Assembly (NCBI GenBank): GCA_002457735.1
Contig: NTKO01000006.1
Location: 1 to 44,140 of the forward strand
Direction of reading: 5' to 3'
Source of the DNA: Bacteroidetes bacterium MED-G13
Lineage (GTDB): Bacteria > Bacteroidota > Bacteroidia > Flavobacteriales > Flavobacteriaceae
DNA length: 44,140 bases
Within the stretch, counting starts at the first letter, position 1, and every line of letters begins with the position of its first letter. The translations under genes and the position numbers were made by a program. Under the pieces are notes generated by a model. It worked only from the letters and a program-made list of their open reading frames with translations, had not been told where the DNA came from and searched no databases. Below are positions 16,142 to 24,559 of this stretch, piece after piece.

Positions 16142-17152
16142 TTGGAAAAAAGCAATAAAATAATAGTTGGAATAACAGCCGGAGACATGAACGGCATTGG
16201 ACCAGAAATTTTACTATCCATTTTGTCTAAAAATGAATTTCCAGAAAACTGTGTGCCAGTTGTATACGCATCTTATAAGAACCTGGAAAACACGAAAAGA
16301 CATCTTTCCATGAACTGTGAGCTGCGCTTAATTAATTCCTTTTCGGAGCTCGAGGATTCCGCAATTAATGTATTTGACATTGATGCACATGGAGCCACAA
16401 TCAATTATGGCAGAAAAGATAAAGCTATTGGAAAACTTGCGTATCATTGCTTAGCGCAAGCTGTTGAAGATCTAAATCAGGGAAATATTGATGTTTTAGT
16501 TACCGCTCCGATTAATAAGGAAACTATTCAATCCAAAAAATTTTCATTTATGGGCCATACCGACTATTTGAATGAAAACATAGAGGGAAGCTCCGTGATG
16601 ATGATGGTTTCAGAGTCCTTGAGAGTAGCCTTATTAACAGAGCACATGTCACTTTCCAAAGTTGCCGGCTCAATTTCAAAGGAGCTAGTTGAAAGCAGAA
16701 CGAAATCGATTCATAAAACACTGCAATTAGATTTTAATATTCATGATCCAAAAATTGCAATGCTATCTATTGACCCCCATGCAGGAGACAATGGAGTAAT
16801 AGGAACGATTGACAATATGGTTTTGGCTCCATGCATTAATTTTATGAAAAAAGAAGGTATGCTTGTTGACGGGCCATTTCCTGCAGATAGCTTTTTTGGA
16901 TCCAGGAAATACAAAGAATTTGATGTTGTAATAGCACCCTATCATGATCAGGGGCTGATTCCTTTTAAGACCTTGTCTTTCGGAAAAGGAGTAAATTTTA
17001 CTTCTGGGCTAAAACATGTGCGTACATCGCCAGACCATGGTACTGCCTACGAGATTGCTGGAAAAGGAGTAGCTAAAGACACTTCATTTTTAGAGGCGAT
17101 TAAGCTTGCCCTTGCGGTTTATAAAAACAGAAAACTTGCCACTGTAACGTAA
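16142..17152 (+). CDS. pdxA: 4-hydroxythreonine-4-phosphate dehydrogenase
   Basis: PdxA oxidises 4-phosphohydroxy-L-threonine in the vitamin B6 (pyridoxal phosphate) pathway. The 336-residue sequence has the family signatures GITAGDMNGIGPEI, FMGHTDYLNE, SIDPHAGDNG and APYHDQGLIPFK, which include the metal-binding histidines. The start is TTG at 16142; no ATG or GTG lies nearby that would keep the GITAGD motif. TAATTTTA, one mismatch from the -7 consensus, lies just upstream, so the leader would be very short. Confidence 0.93.
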   Translation: MEKSNKIIVGITAGDMNGIGPEILLSILSKNEFPENCVPVVYASYKNLENTKRHLSMNCELRLINSFSELEDSAINVFDIDAHGATINYGRKDKAIGKLAYHCLAQAVEDLNQGNIDVLVTAPINKETIQSKKFSFMGHTDYLNENIEGSSVMMMVSESLRVALLTEHMSLSKVAGSISKELVESRTKSIHKTLQLDFNIHDPKIAMLSIDPHAGDNGVIGTIDNMVLAPCINFMKKEGMLVDGPFPADSFFGSRKYKEFDVVIAPYHDQGLIPFKTLSFGKGVNFTSGLKHVRTSPDHGTAYEIAGKGVAKDTSFLEAIKLALAVYKNRKLATVT

Positions 17153-17187
17153 TTACTGAAATTATTAGCAGACTCAGAATAAATTTT

Positions 17188-17195
17188 TATATTTG
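17188..17195 (+). promoter_or_regulatory. -7 promoter element upstream of the DUF177-rpmF pair
   Basis: TATATTTG matches TAnnTTTG exactly and lies 18 bases before the ATG at 17214. It would drive the DUF177 and rpmF genes separately from pdxA. Confidence 0.5.
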
Positions 17196-17213
17196 CTGGC
17201 CTAAATTAATTTG

Positions 17214-17735
17214 ATGAAATCTATTAGTACACATAAAATAGAGTTCGCTGGACTAAAAGTTGGCAAGCATCAATTTAGTTTTGAGCTTAACAAAGAGTTC
17301 TTTGAAAATTTTAGTTTTTTTGACTTTAACAATATTAACCTCTGTGTTGATGTAGACTTAACCAAAAAGCCTACTTTATTAGAGTTAAATTTTCATGCAA
17401 AAGGATCTGTAAATGTTAATTGTGACATGACCAACGAGCCTTTTGACATGCCATTTAATAAAGAAGATTTTTTAGTTGTTAAGTTCGGACAAGAGTACAA
17501 TGACGAGGACAATGAAATTTTGGTGTTACCTTATCGTGAGCACAAAATTATTCTAGATCAATACTTATATGAATTAGTAATACTATCTTTGCCTAGAAAA
17601 CGAGTACACCCTGGAGTAGAGGATGGAACTCTAGAGTCAGAAATAATTAGAATATTAGACGAACTCAAACCTTCAGGACTCGCATTAGAATCGGATCCAA
17701 GATGGGAGAAATTAAAAAAAATAAAAAATAAATAG
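17214..17735 (+). CDS. DUF177 / YceD family protein (23S rRNA accumulation)
   Basis: The YceD/DUF177 family is needed for normal 23S rRNA accumulation in E. coli and plants, and its gene precedes rpmF in most bacteria, as it does here with 2 bases between them. The 173-residue protein shows the FxLN...FF start, a central [19 protein letters not shown] region (where the family has Cys pairs, here reduced to one) and [17 protein letters not shown] near the end. The ATG at 17214 is preferred to a TTG one codon earlier. Confidence 0.86.
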   Translation: MKSISTHKIEFAGLKVGKHQFSFELNKEFFENFSFFDFNNINLCVDVDLTKKPTLLELNFHAKGSVNVNCDMTNEPFDMPFNKEDFLVVKFGQEYNDEDNEILVLPYREHKIILDQYLYELVILSLPRKRVHPGVEDGTLESEIIRILDELKPSGLALESDPRWEKLKKIKNK

Positions 17736-17737
17736 TT

Positions 17738-17941
17738 ATGGCACATCCAAAAAGAAAAACTTCGAAAACAAGAAGAGATAAAAGGAGAACACATTACAAG
17801 GCTGAGATGCCTCAGATTGCCGTTTGTTCAAAAACAGGTGAAAGCCATCTTTACCACAGAGCTTACTGGAGCGAAGGTAAACTATACTACAGAGGTAAAG
17901 TATTGATTGACAACACCGCCGTAGTAGAATCTGAATCTTAA
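17738..17941 (+). CDS. rpmF: Ribosomal protein bL32
   Basis: The 67-residue basic protein starts [20 protein letters not shown], which is diagnostic for bL32 of the large ribosomal subunit. Of the four zinc-binding cysteines seen in some bL32 forms only CSKTGE remains, so this is the zinc-free type common in this phylum. Its TAA stop and the stop of the convergent lipoprotein gene share the palindrome TTAA (17938-17941). In related genomes fabH usually follows here. Confidence 0.95.
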   Translation: MAHPKRKTSKTRRDKRRTHYKAEMPQIAVCSKTGESHLYHRAYWSEGKLYYRGKVLIDNTAVVESES

Positions 17942-18393
17942 TTACTCTTTACTAACTTTTCTGTTGTTCCTTCGTCTATCAGCTTTCCCGGCGTATTAAA
18001 ACTAGACCACTTTCCATTTGTAAAGTTTTTTCCGTCAAAAATGTAGTGTGCAACTCCAAAATCTGTACAATTAGGATAATAATAGTTAACAGCAAAGTGC
18101 CCGTGCTTTTCTATTCCAATTCCAATATACTCTGCTTTATCATCTCTAAAGTAGTGCAGATAATACACATCTTGATACTTAAATACCTCAACAAGGCCTT
18201 TTTCGGAATTACCAGAAAAATATTTGTAAGTTCCGCACAAGGGATCATTTTCACATTGTATCATTAGTTCAGCCTTGTTATTGAAAGGCTCAATATTGTT
18301 AGGAAAATCAGTCATATTTATTGAAGGGGGAATATAACTATCTAAGCTACATGAGAAAACAGTTATTGAAACGATGAAGGCAATTTTTTTCAT
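17938..18393 (-). CDS. Hypothetical lipoprotein
   Basis: The 151-residue product has a lipoprotein signal, [15 protein letters not shown], with Cys15 as the likely lipidated residue. The mature part is acidic and rich in aromatic residues ([30 protein letters not shown]), with beta-strand character. I do not recognise a family. It converges with rpmF and shares its stop palindrome. It interrupts the usual rpmF-fabH-accB order on the opposite strand, so it may have been inserted when fabH was lost or moved. Confidence 0.7.
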   Translation of the reverse strand: MKKIAFIVSITVFSCSLDSYIPPSINMTDFPNNIEPFNNKAELMIQCENDPLCGTYKYFSGNSEKGLVEVFKYQDVYYLHYFRDDKAEYIGIGIEKHGHFAVNYYYPNCTDFGVAHYIFDGKNFTNGKWSSFNTPGKLIDEGTTEKLVKSN

Positions 18394-18446
18394 ATCGTAA
18401 AATATTGTTTTAAAAATTTAATTATTCGTAAATCATAAATATCATT

Positions 18447-18546
18447 AAAAAAGTGTAAAAAATGACAAAAAATGAGCTTTTTTAATCATTTTTAGCAAAA
18501 AACTGTCAAAAAGTACTAAAAAGTACACTTTTTTGATAAAAAAATA
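18447..18546. repeat. Phased A/T tracts, block 1 (ten 10-bp units)
   Basis: Ten consecutive 10-base units each hold one A or T run: AAAAAAGTGT, AAAAAATGAC, AAAAAATGAG, CTTTTTTAAT, CATTTTTAGC, AAAAAACTGT, CAAAAAGTAC, TAAAAAGTAC, ACTTTTTTGA, TAAAAAAATA. The phase is kept with no insertions across the whole block. Units 7 and 8 are near-identical direct repeats containing the palindrome GTAC. Confidence 0.85.
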
Positions 18547-18597
18547 AATCTATAGAAATTAAATATTTGGTATATTTAGCACTAATTTATATAAGTG

Positions 18598-18675
18598 TTT
18601 TTTTGTCAAAAAATATCAGTTTTTGATCATTTTTGATCATTTTTGATCATTTTTTTGTCATTTTTGCTTGTTTTT
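18598..18675. repeat. Phased A/T tracts, block 2, with three exact TTTTTGATCA repeats
   Basis: Runs begin at 18598 (T), 18608 (A), 18620, 18630, 18640, 18650, 18661 and 18671 (T). Positions 18620-18649 are three exact tandem copies of the 10-mer TTTTTGATCA, each holding the palindrome TGATCA; a diverged fourth copy follows (TTTTTTTGTCA). The block ends about 40 bases before accB and could be a binding array for a regulator as well as a bend. Confidence 0.85.
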
Positions 18676-18717
18676 AAGCTAAAATCAACGATTTTTGATT
18701 ATTATTAAATTCATATT

Positions 18718-19209
18718 ATGCGAATTAAAGAAATACAAAGTCTAATTAAGTTTGTTGCCAAGTCTGGCGCTAGCGAAGTTAGCTTGGAAATGAAAGATGT
18801 TAAGATCACTATTAAAACATCCAGTGATAAGACCCCTGTAGTTATTCAAAACCCTGTTACTCAGCCCCCACAACTTGCAGATATTAATGTTGTTTCTCAA
18901 CCAGTTCAGGTTCAACCGGCTCAATCTGTTGATTCTGTACCTTCATCAGTCTCTGATGAAGAATCAAATCTTATAACAGTCAAATCTCCAATAATCGGCA
19001 CCTTTTATAGGAGGCCAGCCCCCGACAAGCCAGTTTTTGTTGAGGTTGGAGATACCGTTTCTGAAGGGTCAGTGTTATGTGTGATTGAGGCCATGAAACT
19101 TTTCAATGAAATTGAATCTGAGGTAATTGGGAAAATCGTGAAAATTCTTGTTGACGATTCTAGCCCAGTTGAATTTGACCAACCGTTATTTTTAGTAGAC
19201 CCATCTTAA
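18718..19209 (+). CDS. accB: Biotin carboxyl carrier protein of acetyl-CoA carboxylase
   Basis: AccB carries the biotin that shuttles CO2 in acetyl-CoA carboxylase, the first committed step of fatty acid synthesis. The 163-residue protein has the N-terminal helix region (IKEIQSLIKFVAKSGASEV), a Pro/Gln/Val-rich linker and the C-terminal biotinyl domain with VKSPIIGTFYRRP and IEAMKLFNEI, where Lys127 is the biotinylated residue. It is followed 9 bases later by accC. The unusual phased A-tract region sits directly upstream and probably governs its expression. Confidence 0.95.
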   Translation: MRIKEIQSLIKFVAKSGASEVSLEMKDVKITIKTSSDKTPVVIQNPVTQPPQLADINVVSQPVQVQPAQSVDSVPSSVSDEESNLITVKSPIIGTFYRRPAPDKPVFVEVGDTVSEGSVLCVIEAMKLFNEIESEVIGKIVKILVDDSSPVEFDQPLFLVDPS

Positions 19210-19218
19210 AATACAACT

Positions 19219-20559
19219 ATGTTTAAAAAGATCCTAATTGCTAATAGAGGTGAAATTGCATTGCGTGTCATTCGGACCTGCAAAGAAATGGGCATCGCAA
19301 CCGTTGCAGTATATTCTACCGCTGATGAAGAAAGCATACATGTTACTTTTGCCGATGAAGCAGTATGTATTGGACCCCCATCTAGCCAGGATTCTTATTT
19401 GAAAATTTCTAATATTATTGCTGCCGCTGAAATCACAAATGCTGATGCCATTCATCCAGGATATGGGTTTTTGTCGGAAAATGCGAAATTCTCAAAAATT
19501 TGTGAAGAGCACGGAATAAAATTCATTGGAGCATCTCCAGAAATGATCAATAAAATGGGAGATAAAGCCACTGCAAAAGCGACAATGATTGAGGCCGGTG
19601 TGCCCTGTGTTCCGGGAAGCGCGGGGATTATTGAATCTTTTGACCATTGTAAAAAATTGGCTAACACTATAAGCTATCCAGTTATGTTAAAAGCTAGTGC
19701 TGGTGGAGGTGGAAAAGGGATGCGCGCTGTTTGGAAAGAAGAAGACTTAGAAGATGCATGGAACTCCGCTAGACAAGAGTCTAAAGCAGCTTTTGCGAAC
19801 GACGACATGTACATGGAAAAATTAATTGAGGAGCCTAGACATATAGAGATTCAAATTGTTGGAGACTCCAAAGGAAGGGCATGTCACCTTTCTGAAAGAG
19901 ATTGCTCAATTCAAAGGAGGCACCAGAAGTTAACTGAGGAAGTACCCTCCCCCTTTATGACTGAAAAATTGAGAGAAAAAATGGGTGAAGCGGCCATTAG
20001 AGCAGCAGAGTATATAAAGTATGAAGGGGTAGGAACGGTGGAGTTTTTAGTAGATAAGAATCGTAAGTTCTACTTTATGGAGATGAACACAAGAATCCAA
20101 GTTGAACACCCAATAACTGAGCAAGTAATTGAGTATGACTTAATTCGGGAGCAAATCAAGGTTGCATATGGGAAAAGGATCACAGGAAAGAATTATTTAC
20201 CACAATTATTTTCTGTGGAGTGTAGAATTAATGCTGAAGATCCTTACAATGAATTTAGACCTTCGCCTGGGAAAATCACTAACCTTCATATTCCAGGTGG
20301 ACATGGCGTGAGAGTAGACACACATGTATATGCAGGGTATACGATTCCTCCAAATTACGACTCCATGATAGCCAAATTAATTACCACTGCACAAAGCAGG
20401 GAAGAAGCAATTAATAAAATGAAGAGAGCATTAGATGAATTTGTAATTGAAGGAATTCATACAACCATTCCATTTCATAGTAAGCTGATGGAACATCCGT
20501 CTTATTTAGAAGGAAAGTACACTACCAAGTTTATGGAAGATTTCTCAATGGAGGATTAA
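19219..20559 (+). CDS. accC: Biotin carboxylase of acetyl-CoA carboxylase
   Basis: AccC carboxylates the biotin on AccB using ATP and bicarbonate. The 446-residue sequence has the full family layout: N-terminal [33 protein letters not shown], the ATP-grasp glycine loop [12 protein letters not shown], and the [14 protein letters not shown] active-site stretch. Length and order are normal. It lies 9 bases after accB, and its TAA is followed at once by the ATG of the lysine-dehydrogenase-like gene, so the three are very likely one operon. Confidence 0.96.
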   Translation: MFKKILIANRGEIALRVIRTCKEMGIATVAVYSTADEESIHVTFADEAVCIGPPSSQDSYLKISNIIAAAEITNADAIHPGYGFLSENAKFSKICEEHGIKFIGASPEMINKMGDKATAKATMIEAGVPCVPGSAGIIESFDHCKKLANTISYPVMLKASAGGGGKGMRAVWKEEDLEDAWNSARQESKAAFANDDMYMEKLIEEPRHIEIQIVGDSKGRACHLSERDCSIQRRHQKLTEEVPSPFMTEKLREKMGEAAIRAAEYIKYEGVGTVEFLVDKNRKFYFMEMNTRIQVEHPITEQVIEYDLIREQIKVAYGKRITGKNYLPQLFSVECRINAEDPYNEFRPSPGKITNLHIPGGHGVRVDTHVYAGYTIPPNYDSMIAKLITTAQSREEAINKMKRALDEFVIEGIHTTIPFHSKLMEHPSYLEGKYTTKFMEDFSMED

Positions 20560-21675
20560 ATGAAAAAAATTGTTGTTTTAGGTTGTGGTTTAGTCGGCAG
20601 GGTAATCGCTGAAGACCTTTCAAAGAAATTTGAAGTAACTTCTGTTGACTATTCACAAAAAAATCTAGATAAAATTTCTTCTCAAAATATCCGCAAAAAG
20701 TGCTTGGATTTACAAGATTCTGTTAAAATTAAAAATGTTGTAAAAGATTTTGATGTAGTTGTTGGCGCACTTCCAGGCGACATGGGATTTGAAACAATGA
20801 AGGAGGTGATTTTATCCAAAAAAGACATTGTTGATATATCTTTTTTCCCTGAAGCCCCATTTGCTTTAGATCAACTTGCCAAAAAAAACAATGTTACAGC
20901 AATTATGGATTGTGGCGTAGCGCCAGGGATGGGAAATATCATTTTTTCTTATCATGATCAAAGCATGGAGATTAATGATTATGAATGTCTCGTTGGAGGG
21001 CTTCCAAAAAATAGAGAATGGCCATTTGAATACAAAGCAGTTTTCTCACCAATTGATGTAATAGAAGAGTATACGCGTCCAGCAAGATATGTACAAAACA
21101 ATCTGTTGGTTATCAAAGAGGCACTTTCTGACACTGAGCTAATTGATTTTGATGGTGTTGGAACTTTAGAAAGTTGGAACTCTGACGGGTTAAGAACACT
21201 TATTAATACGATGAATCATGTTCCAAATATGATTGAGAAAACTCTTCGATATCCAGGATGTGTTGAGTATTTGAAAGTACTTAGGGCTTGCGGCTATTTC
21301 TCTAAAGAAGAAGTTAATGTTAATGGTCAAAAAATTAAGCCCATTGATTTGACAGCTACACTGCTTTTCCCCATGTGGGAAATGAAGAAAGAGGATGAAG
21401 ATTTTACGGTCATGAGAATTAAAATTTCTGGACTGGAAAAGGGCACTAAAGTTACATATACTTATTATTTGTTAGACAGATTTCAAAATAAAACAATGTC
21501 CATGGCAAGAACAACAGGCTATACATGTACCGCTGCAGTTAACTTATTAGCAGAGGGTATATACACTAAAAAAGGAATATCTCCCCCCGAGTATCTAGGG
21601 GCGCACTTTGATTTCATTAATAATTATTTAGCTAAAAGAAATGTAATTTATCATGTTAAAAAAGAACTCGACTAG
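20560..21675 (+). CDS. Saccharopine dehydrogenase family protein, lysine 6-dehydrogenase-like
   Basis: A Rossmann nucleotide-binding start (VVLGCGLVGRVIAEDL) is followed by the central family motif DCGVAPGMGNIIFSY and the later GVGTLESWNSDGLRTLI and TLRYPGCVEYLKVLR. With 371 residues and this motif order it resembles L-lysine 6-dehydrogenases more than full saccharopine dehydrogenases; lysine degradation is therefore the likeliest role, by inference from remembered family sequences. It is fused to the accBC operon with no gap. Its stop and that of the convergent alr gene share the palindrome CTAG. Confidence 0.78.
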   Translation: MKKIVVLGCGLVGRVIAEDLSKKFEVTSVDYSQKNLDKISSQNIRKKCLDLQDSVKIKNVVKDFDVVVGALPGDMGFETMKEVILSKKDIVDISFFPEAPFALDQLAKKNNVTAIMDCGVAPGMGNIIFSYHDQSMEINDYECLVGGLPKNREWPFEYKAVFSPIDVIEEYTRPARYVQNNLLVIKEALSDTELIDFDGVGTLESWNSDGLRTLINTMNHVPNMIEKTLRYPGCVEYLKVLRACGYFSKEEVNVNGQKIKPIDLTATLLFPMWEMKKEDEDFTVMRIKISGLEKGTKVTYTYYLLDRFQNKTMSMARTTGYTCTAAVNLLAEGIYTKKGISPPEYLGAHFDFINNYLAKRNVIYHVKKELD

Positions 21676-22757
21676 CTAATTATTCTCCTTTCAATTCTTG
21701 ATGATAAATTTGTCAAAATTTCATAGGAAATTGTTCCAACACTATCAGCAAAGTCTTCAGCTGTATTTTTATCATCAAAAATTACTACCTGATCACCCTC
21801 TACAGCATCAACCTTGTTTAAATTTACCATGATGACATCCATACATATATTGCCAATAATATTACATTTAATTTCATTAATGATTACATAACCACCCTTA
21901 TTAAATGACCGACTAATGCCGTCAGCGTGACCTAACGGAATGATGCCAACTCTGGTTTTTTCCTTTGTAATATAAGCTCTGTTGTATCCTACTGATTCTC
22001 CTTTTGAAACATCAATTATTTGAGAGACAGTGCTAAGCACCTTATGCACTGGTTTAAGGCTAATAGAAAGGTTGTTTGAAAAGCCGTAAAGACCAATACC
22101 ACATCTTATCATGTTAAACTCAGACTCGGGGTAATTAATTATCCCAGATGTATTAGACATGTGAAGTATAGGCTTGTGGCTTAACTGTGGTAAAATTTTT
22201 TCAATGGATTTTTCAAAGCTTTTAATTTGTTGAAGGGTAAATTCTTTTTCATTTACATCTTCACTTGCAGACAAATGAGAGTATATAGATTTAATAAAAC
22301 AAGTATCAGAATTTGACATTAATTCAAATGCTTTTTCAACCTCATTTTCTTTAAACCCAATTCGATTTAGCCCTGAATTAATTTTAAAATGTATCGGATA
22401 ATTTGAAATGTTTTTTTCGTGTGTGTATTTAATGAATTCATTTAAAAAATGAAAGGAATAGATGCTCGGCTCTAGATCAAAATTAGTGATTTCATCAAAA
22501 GAGCCAGTTTGTGGTATTAATACAAGAATGGGGGTTTTTATCCCAGCATTTCTTAGTTTAACACCCTCACTTGCATATGCTACAGAAAAATAGTCAACCC
22601 CTAATTTCTCTAATTTTTTAGCAACAGCAACCATGTCAGACCCGTATCCATTGGCTTTAACTACTGCCATAGTTTTGGTTGCGGGCTTTACTAAAGACTT
22701 AATTTTATTAAAATTATATTCGAGCGATTGTAAGTTGATTTCAAGAACAGTTTTCAA
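21672..22757 (-). CDS. alr: Alanine racemase
   Basis: This PLP enzyme makes D-alanine for peptidoglycan. The 361-residue protein has the PLP lysine at residue 34 in VVKANGYG, FKINSGLNRIGF in the barrel, MSNTSGI, RCGIGLYGF, and the C-terminal domain with the catalytic Tyr region VGYNRAYIT and NICMDVIMVNL. The gene lies 11 bases after tdk on the same strand, a pairing common in flavobacteria, and converges on the dehydrogenase gene with a 4-base overlap. Confidence 0.95.
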   Translation of the reverse strand: MKTVLEINLQSLEYNFNKIKSLVKPATKTMAVVKANGYGSDMVAVAKKLEKLGVDYFSVAYASEGVKLRNAGIKTPILVLIPQTGSFDEITNFDLEPSIYSFHFLNEFIKYTHEKNISNYPIHFKINSGLNRIGFKENEVEKAFELMSNSDTCFIKSIYSHLSASEDVNEKEFTLQQIKSFEKSIEKILPQLSHKPILHMSNTSGIINYPESEFNMIRCGIGLYGFSNNLSISLKPVHKVLSTVSQIIDVSKGESVGYNRAYITKEKTRVGIIPLGHADGISRSFNKGGYVIINEIKCNIIGNICMDVIMVNLNKVDAVEGDQVVIFDDKNTAEDFADSVGTISYEILTNLSSRIERRIIS

Positions 22758-22768
22758 GCCAGCTAGTT

Positions 22769-23356
22769 TTACTTTTTTCTCTTTTGCTTTCTTTTGAAAT
22801 ATGCAGCTCTGCTCAGCGGCTCATATTCTACTTCATTGCCCAAAACAATTAGATCACTATTTTTTGTTTTTCTGTGGCTATATTGAGCCAAGCCTCCAGT
22901 TTCAGGGCATATCGCATGCACTTTTGTGACATATTCAGCGGTAGCCATTAAGTTTGCCATTGGCCCGAAGGGTCTTCCTTCATAATCCATATCTAAACCA
23001 GCCACTATAACTCTTACGCCATTGTTAGCCAAGTTGTTACATACTTCTGTGATTTCATCATCAAAAAATTGCGCTTCATCAATACCTACTACCTTACAGT
23101 GTTCCGCCCTCTTGTAAATTTCATTTGCTGCCGACACCATTTCACACGGTATGATGGAATTATCATGAGAAACAACTTTATTTTCCCCATCTCGAGTATC
23201 GATCTTAGGTTTAAAAATGATAGGTTTTAGACTGGCAAATTGAGCCCTTTTAATTCTGCGGATCAACTCTTCTGTTTTGCCTGAAAACATAGAGCCACAA
23301 ACTACTTCAATCCAGCCTGTTTGTTTGTCAAAGTTTAAAGTGTTTTCAAGAAACAT
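22769..23356 (-). CDS. tdk: Thymidine kinase (TK1 type)
   Basis: The enzyme phosphorylates thymidine for nucleotide salvage. The 195-residue sequence has the P-loop GSMFSGKT at residues 21-28, VVGIDEAQFF (Walker B), VIVAGLDMDYEGRPFG (lasso start) and SRAAYFKRKQKRK at the end. The usual zinc-ribbon cysteines are largely missing: ICPETGGLAQYSHRK has one Cys where CxxC would be expected; I recall this as typical for Bacteroidota. A TAAATTTG box on the minus strand (23446-23453) could be a promoter with a leader of about 85 bases. Confidence 0.94.
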   Translation of the reverse strand: MFLENTLNFDKQTGWIEVVCGSMFSGKTEELIRRIKRAQFASLKPIIFKPKIDTRDGENKVVSHDNSIIPCEMVSAANEIYKRAEHCKVVGIDEAQFFDDEITEVCNNLANNGVRVIVAGLDMDYEGRPFGPMANLMATAEYVTKVHAICPETGGLAQYSHRKTKNSDLIVLGNEVEYEPLSRAAYFKRKQKRKK

Positions 23357-23468
23357 TTTGTAAATTTAGAAAAGTTGATAGCTTATAACAACCCTAATTT
23401 AAAGCAAATAAATTTAGTAAAAAACAAGCTGATAATAACGCAAGACAAATTTAATTTAAAGATTTTCA

Positions 23469-24137
23469 ATGAGTAAGCTATTTATTGTTCCAACCCCGAT
23501 AGGAAACCTTAAAGACATTACCATTAGGGCCATTGAGACTTTGCAATCTGTTGACACAGTCTATGCAGAGGACACGCGTACTTCCTCCAAGTTTTTAAAC
23601 CATTATGAAATAAAAACCCCAATGCAATCTTTTCATATGCATAATGAGCACGCTAAGCTAGAAAATATTATAAGCAGCTTCAAGCAAGGAAAGACAGGAG
23701 CAATAATTAGTGATGCGGGAACTCCAGGGATTTCCGATCCTGGATTTTCTTTGGTTAGAGCATGTATTAAAAATGATATTGAAGTGGAGTGTTTACCAGG
23801 GCCAACAGCACTTATCCCAGCACTTATCAACTCTGGATTTCCGTGTGAAAAGTTTTCTTTCGAGGGGTTTCTTCCTGCAAAAAAAGGAAGAACTAAAAGA
23901 TTAAAAGAAATTGCAGTACAAGAAAAAACAATGATTTTTTATGAATCTCCCCATAGGCTTGTAAAGACCTTAAAAGATTTTTCTCAGTACTTTGGAGTGG
24001 AAAATCAAGTTAGTGTTTCAAGAGAAATTTCTAAGAAATTTGAACAAACGATTCGCGGTACAATATCTCAGGCAATTCAGCATTTTGAAAAAAACAAACC
24101 CAAAGGAGAATTTGTAATTGTCCTTTCAACAAAATGA
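23469..24137 (+). CDS. rsmI: 16S rRNA (cytidine(1402)-2'-O)-methyltransferase
   Basis: RsmI methylates the ribose of C1402 in the 30S decoding centre using S-adenosylmethionine. The 222-residue protein has the tetrapyrrole-methylase fold signatures LFIVPTPIGNLKDITIRA, VYAEDTRTSSKFL, ISDAGTPGISDPG and CLPGPTALIPALINSG. It is slightly short at the C-terminus, which is usual in this phylum. It is divergent from tdk and leads a plus-strand run with the OsmC-like, nuclease and MFS genes. Confidence 0.95.
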   Translation: MSKLFIVPTPIGNLKDITIRAIETLQSVDTVYAEDTRTSSKFLNHYEIKTPMQSFHMHNEHAKLENIISSFKQGKTGAIISDAGTPGISDPGFSLVRACIKNDIEVECLPGPTALIPALINSGFPCEKFSFEGFLPAKKGRTKRLKEIAVQEKTMIFYESPHRLVKTLKDFSQYFGVENQVSVSREISKKFEQTIRGTISQAIQHFEKNKPKGEFVIVLSTK

Positions 24138-24141
24138 AAAC

Positions 24142-24558
24142 ATGAAAACAAACACAGTAATTACAAATTGGAAAAAAGGTACGACACAGTTTGATTGTGT
24201 TGGTCCAAATGGGGTCTCGACAACTCTTGGAACCTCAGAAGAGGGCAAAGAAAAAATTGCATCCCCAAAGGCCATGATGCTTTCTTCTCTTGCTGTTTGC
24301 TCTGGTTTAGACATAGTAGCCATTTTAAAAAAAATGAAAGTGGAGCTTGATGATTTTAAGATTAATACTATAGCCAGATTAACAGAGGAGCACCCTAAAT
24401 ATTATGACGAGGTTACTGTAGTTTACCATTTTTTTGGAGGTGATTTTGAAAAAGACAAGGTTGAAAAAGCAGTTGATTTGTCAATCAATAAATATTGTGG
24501 GGTAATGGAAATGTTCAGAAATTTTTCAAAAATAACAACTGAAATTAAATATAATTAG
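24142..24558 (+). CDS. OsmC/Ohr family protein
   Basis: OsmC-type proteins reduce organic peroxides through two cysteines. Both expected cysteines are visible: LAVCSGLDIVAILKK and NKYCGVMEMF. The open frame begins at 24118 inside rsmI, but the ATG at 24142, 4 bases after the rsmI stop, gives the normal N-terminus (MKTNTVITNWKKGTTQFDC) and a 138-residue product. It is part of a tight plus-strand gene run. Confidence 0.88.
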   Translation: MKTNTVITNWKKGTTQFDCVGPNGVSTTLGTSEEGKEKIASPKAMMLSSLAVCSGLDIVAILKKMKVELDDFKINTIARLTEEHPKYYDEVTVVYHFFGGDFEKDKVEKAVDLSINKYCGVMEMFRNFSKITTEIKYN

Positions 24559-24559
24559 A

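Larger units (their letters stand above)
18394..18717. other. 324-base gene-free stretch with 10-bp phased A/T tracts upstream of accB
   Basis: No coding frame is credible here. The stretch is almost entirely A and T and contains two clusters of 5-7 base A or T runs spaced about 10 bases apart (18447-18546 and 18598-18675), joined by a less regular AT-rich segment. Such phasing with the helical turn is the classic layout of intrinsically curved DNA. It should contain the accB promoter; TATATTTA at 18571-18578 is one mismatch from the -7 consensus, but no exact box is seen. Confidence 0.8.

Noticed and set aside
18620-18675. Tandem TTTTTGATCA repeats as a CRISPR array
   Set aside because: Units are only 10 bases, contiguous, with no unique spacers and no cas genes; phased A-tracts or a regulator array fit better.
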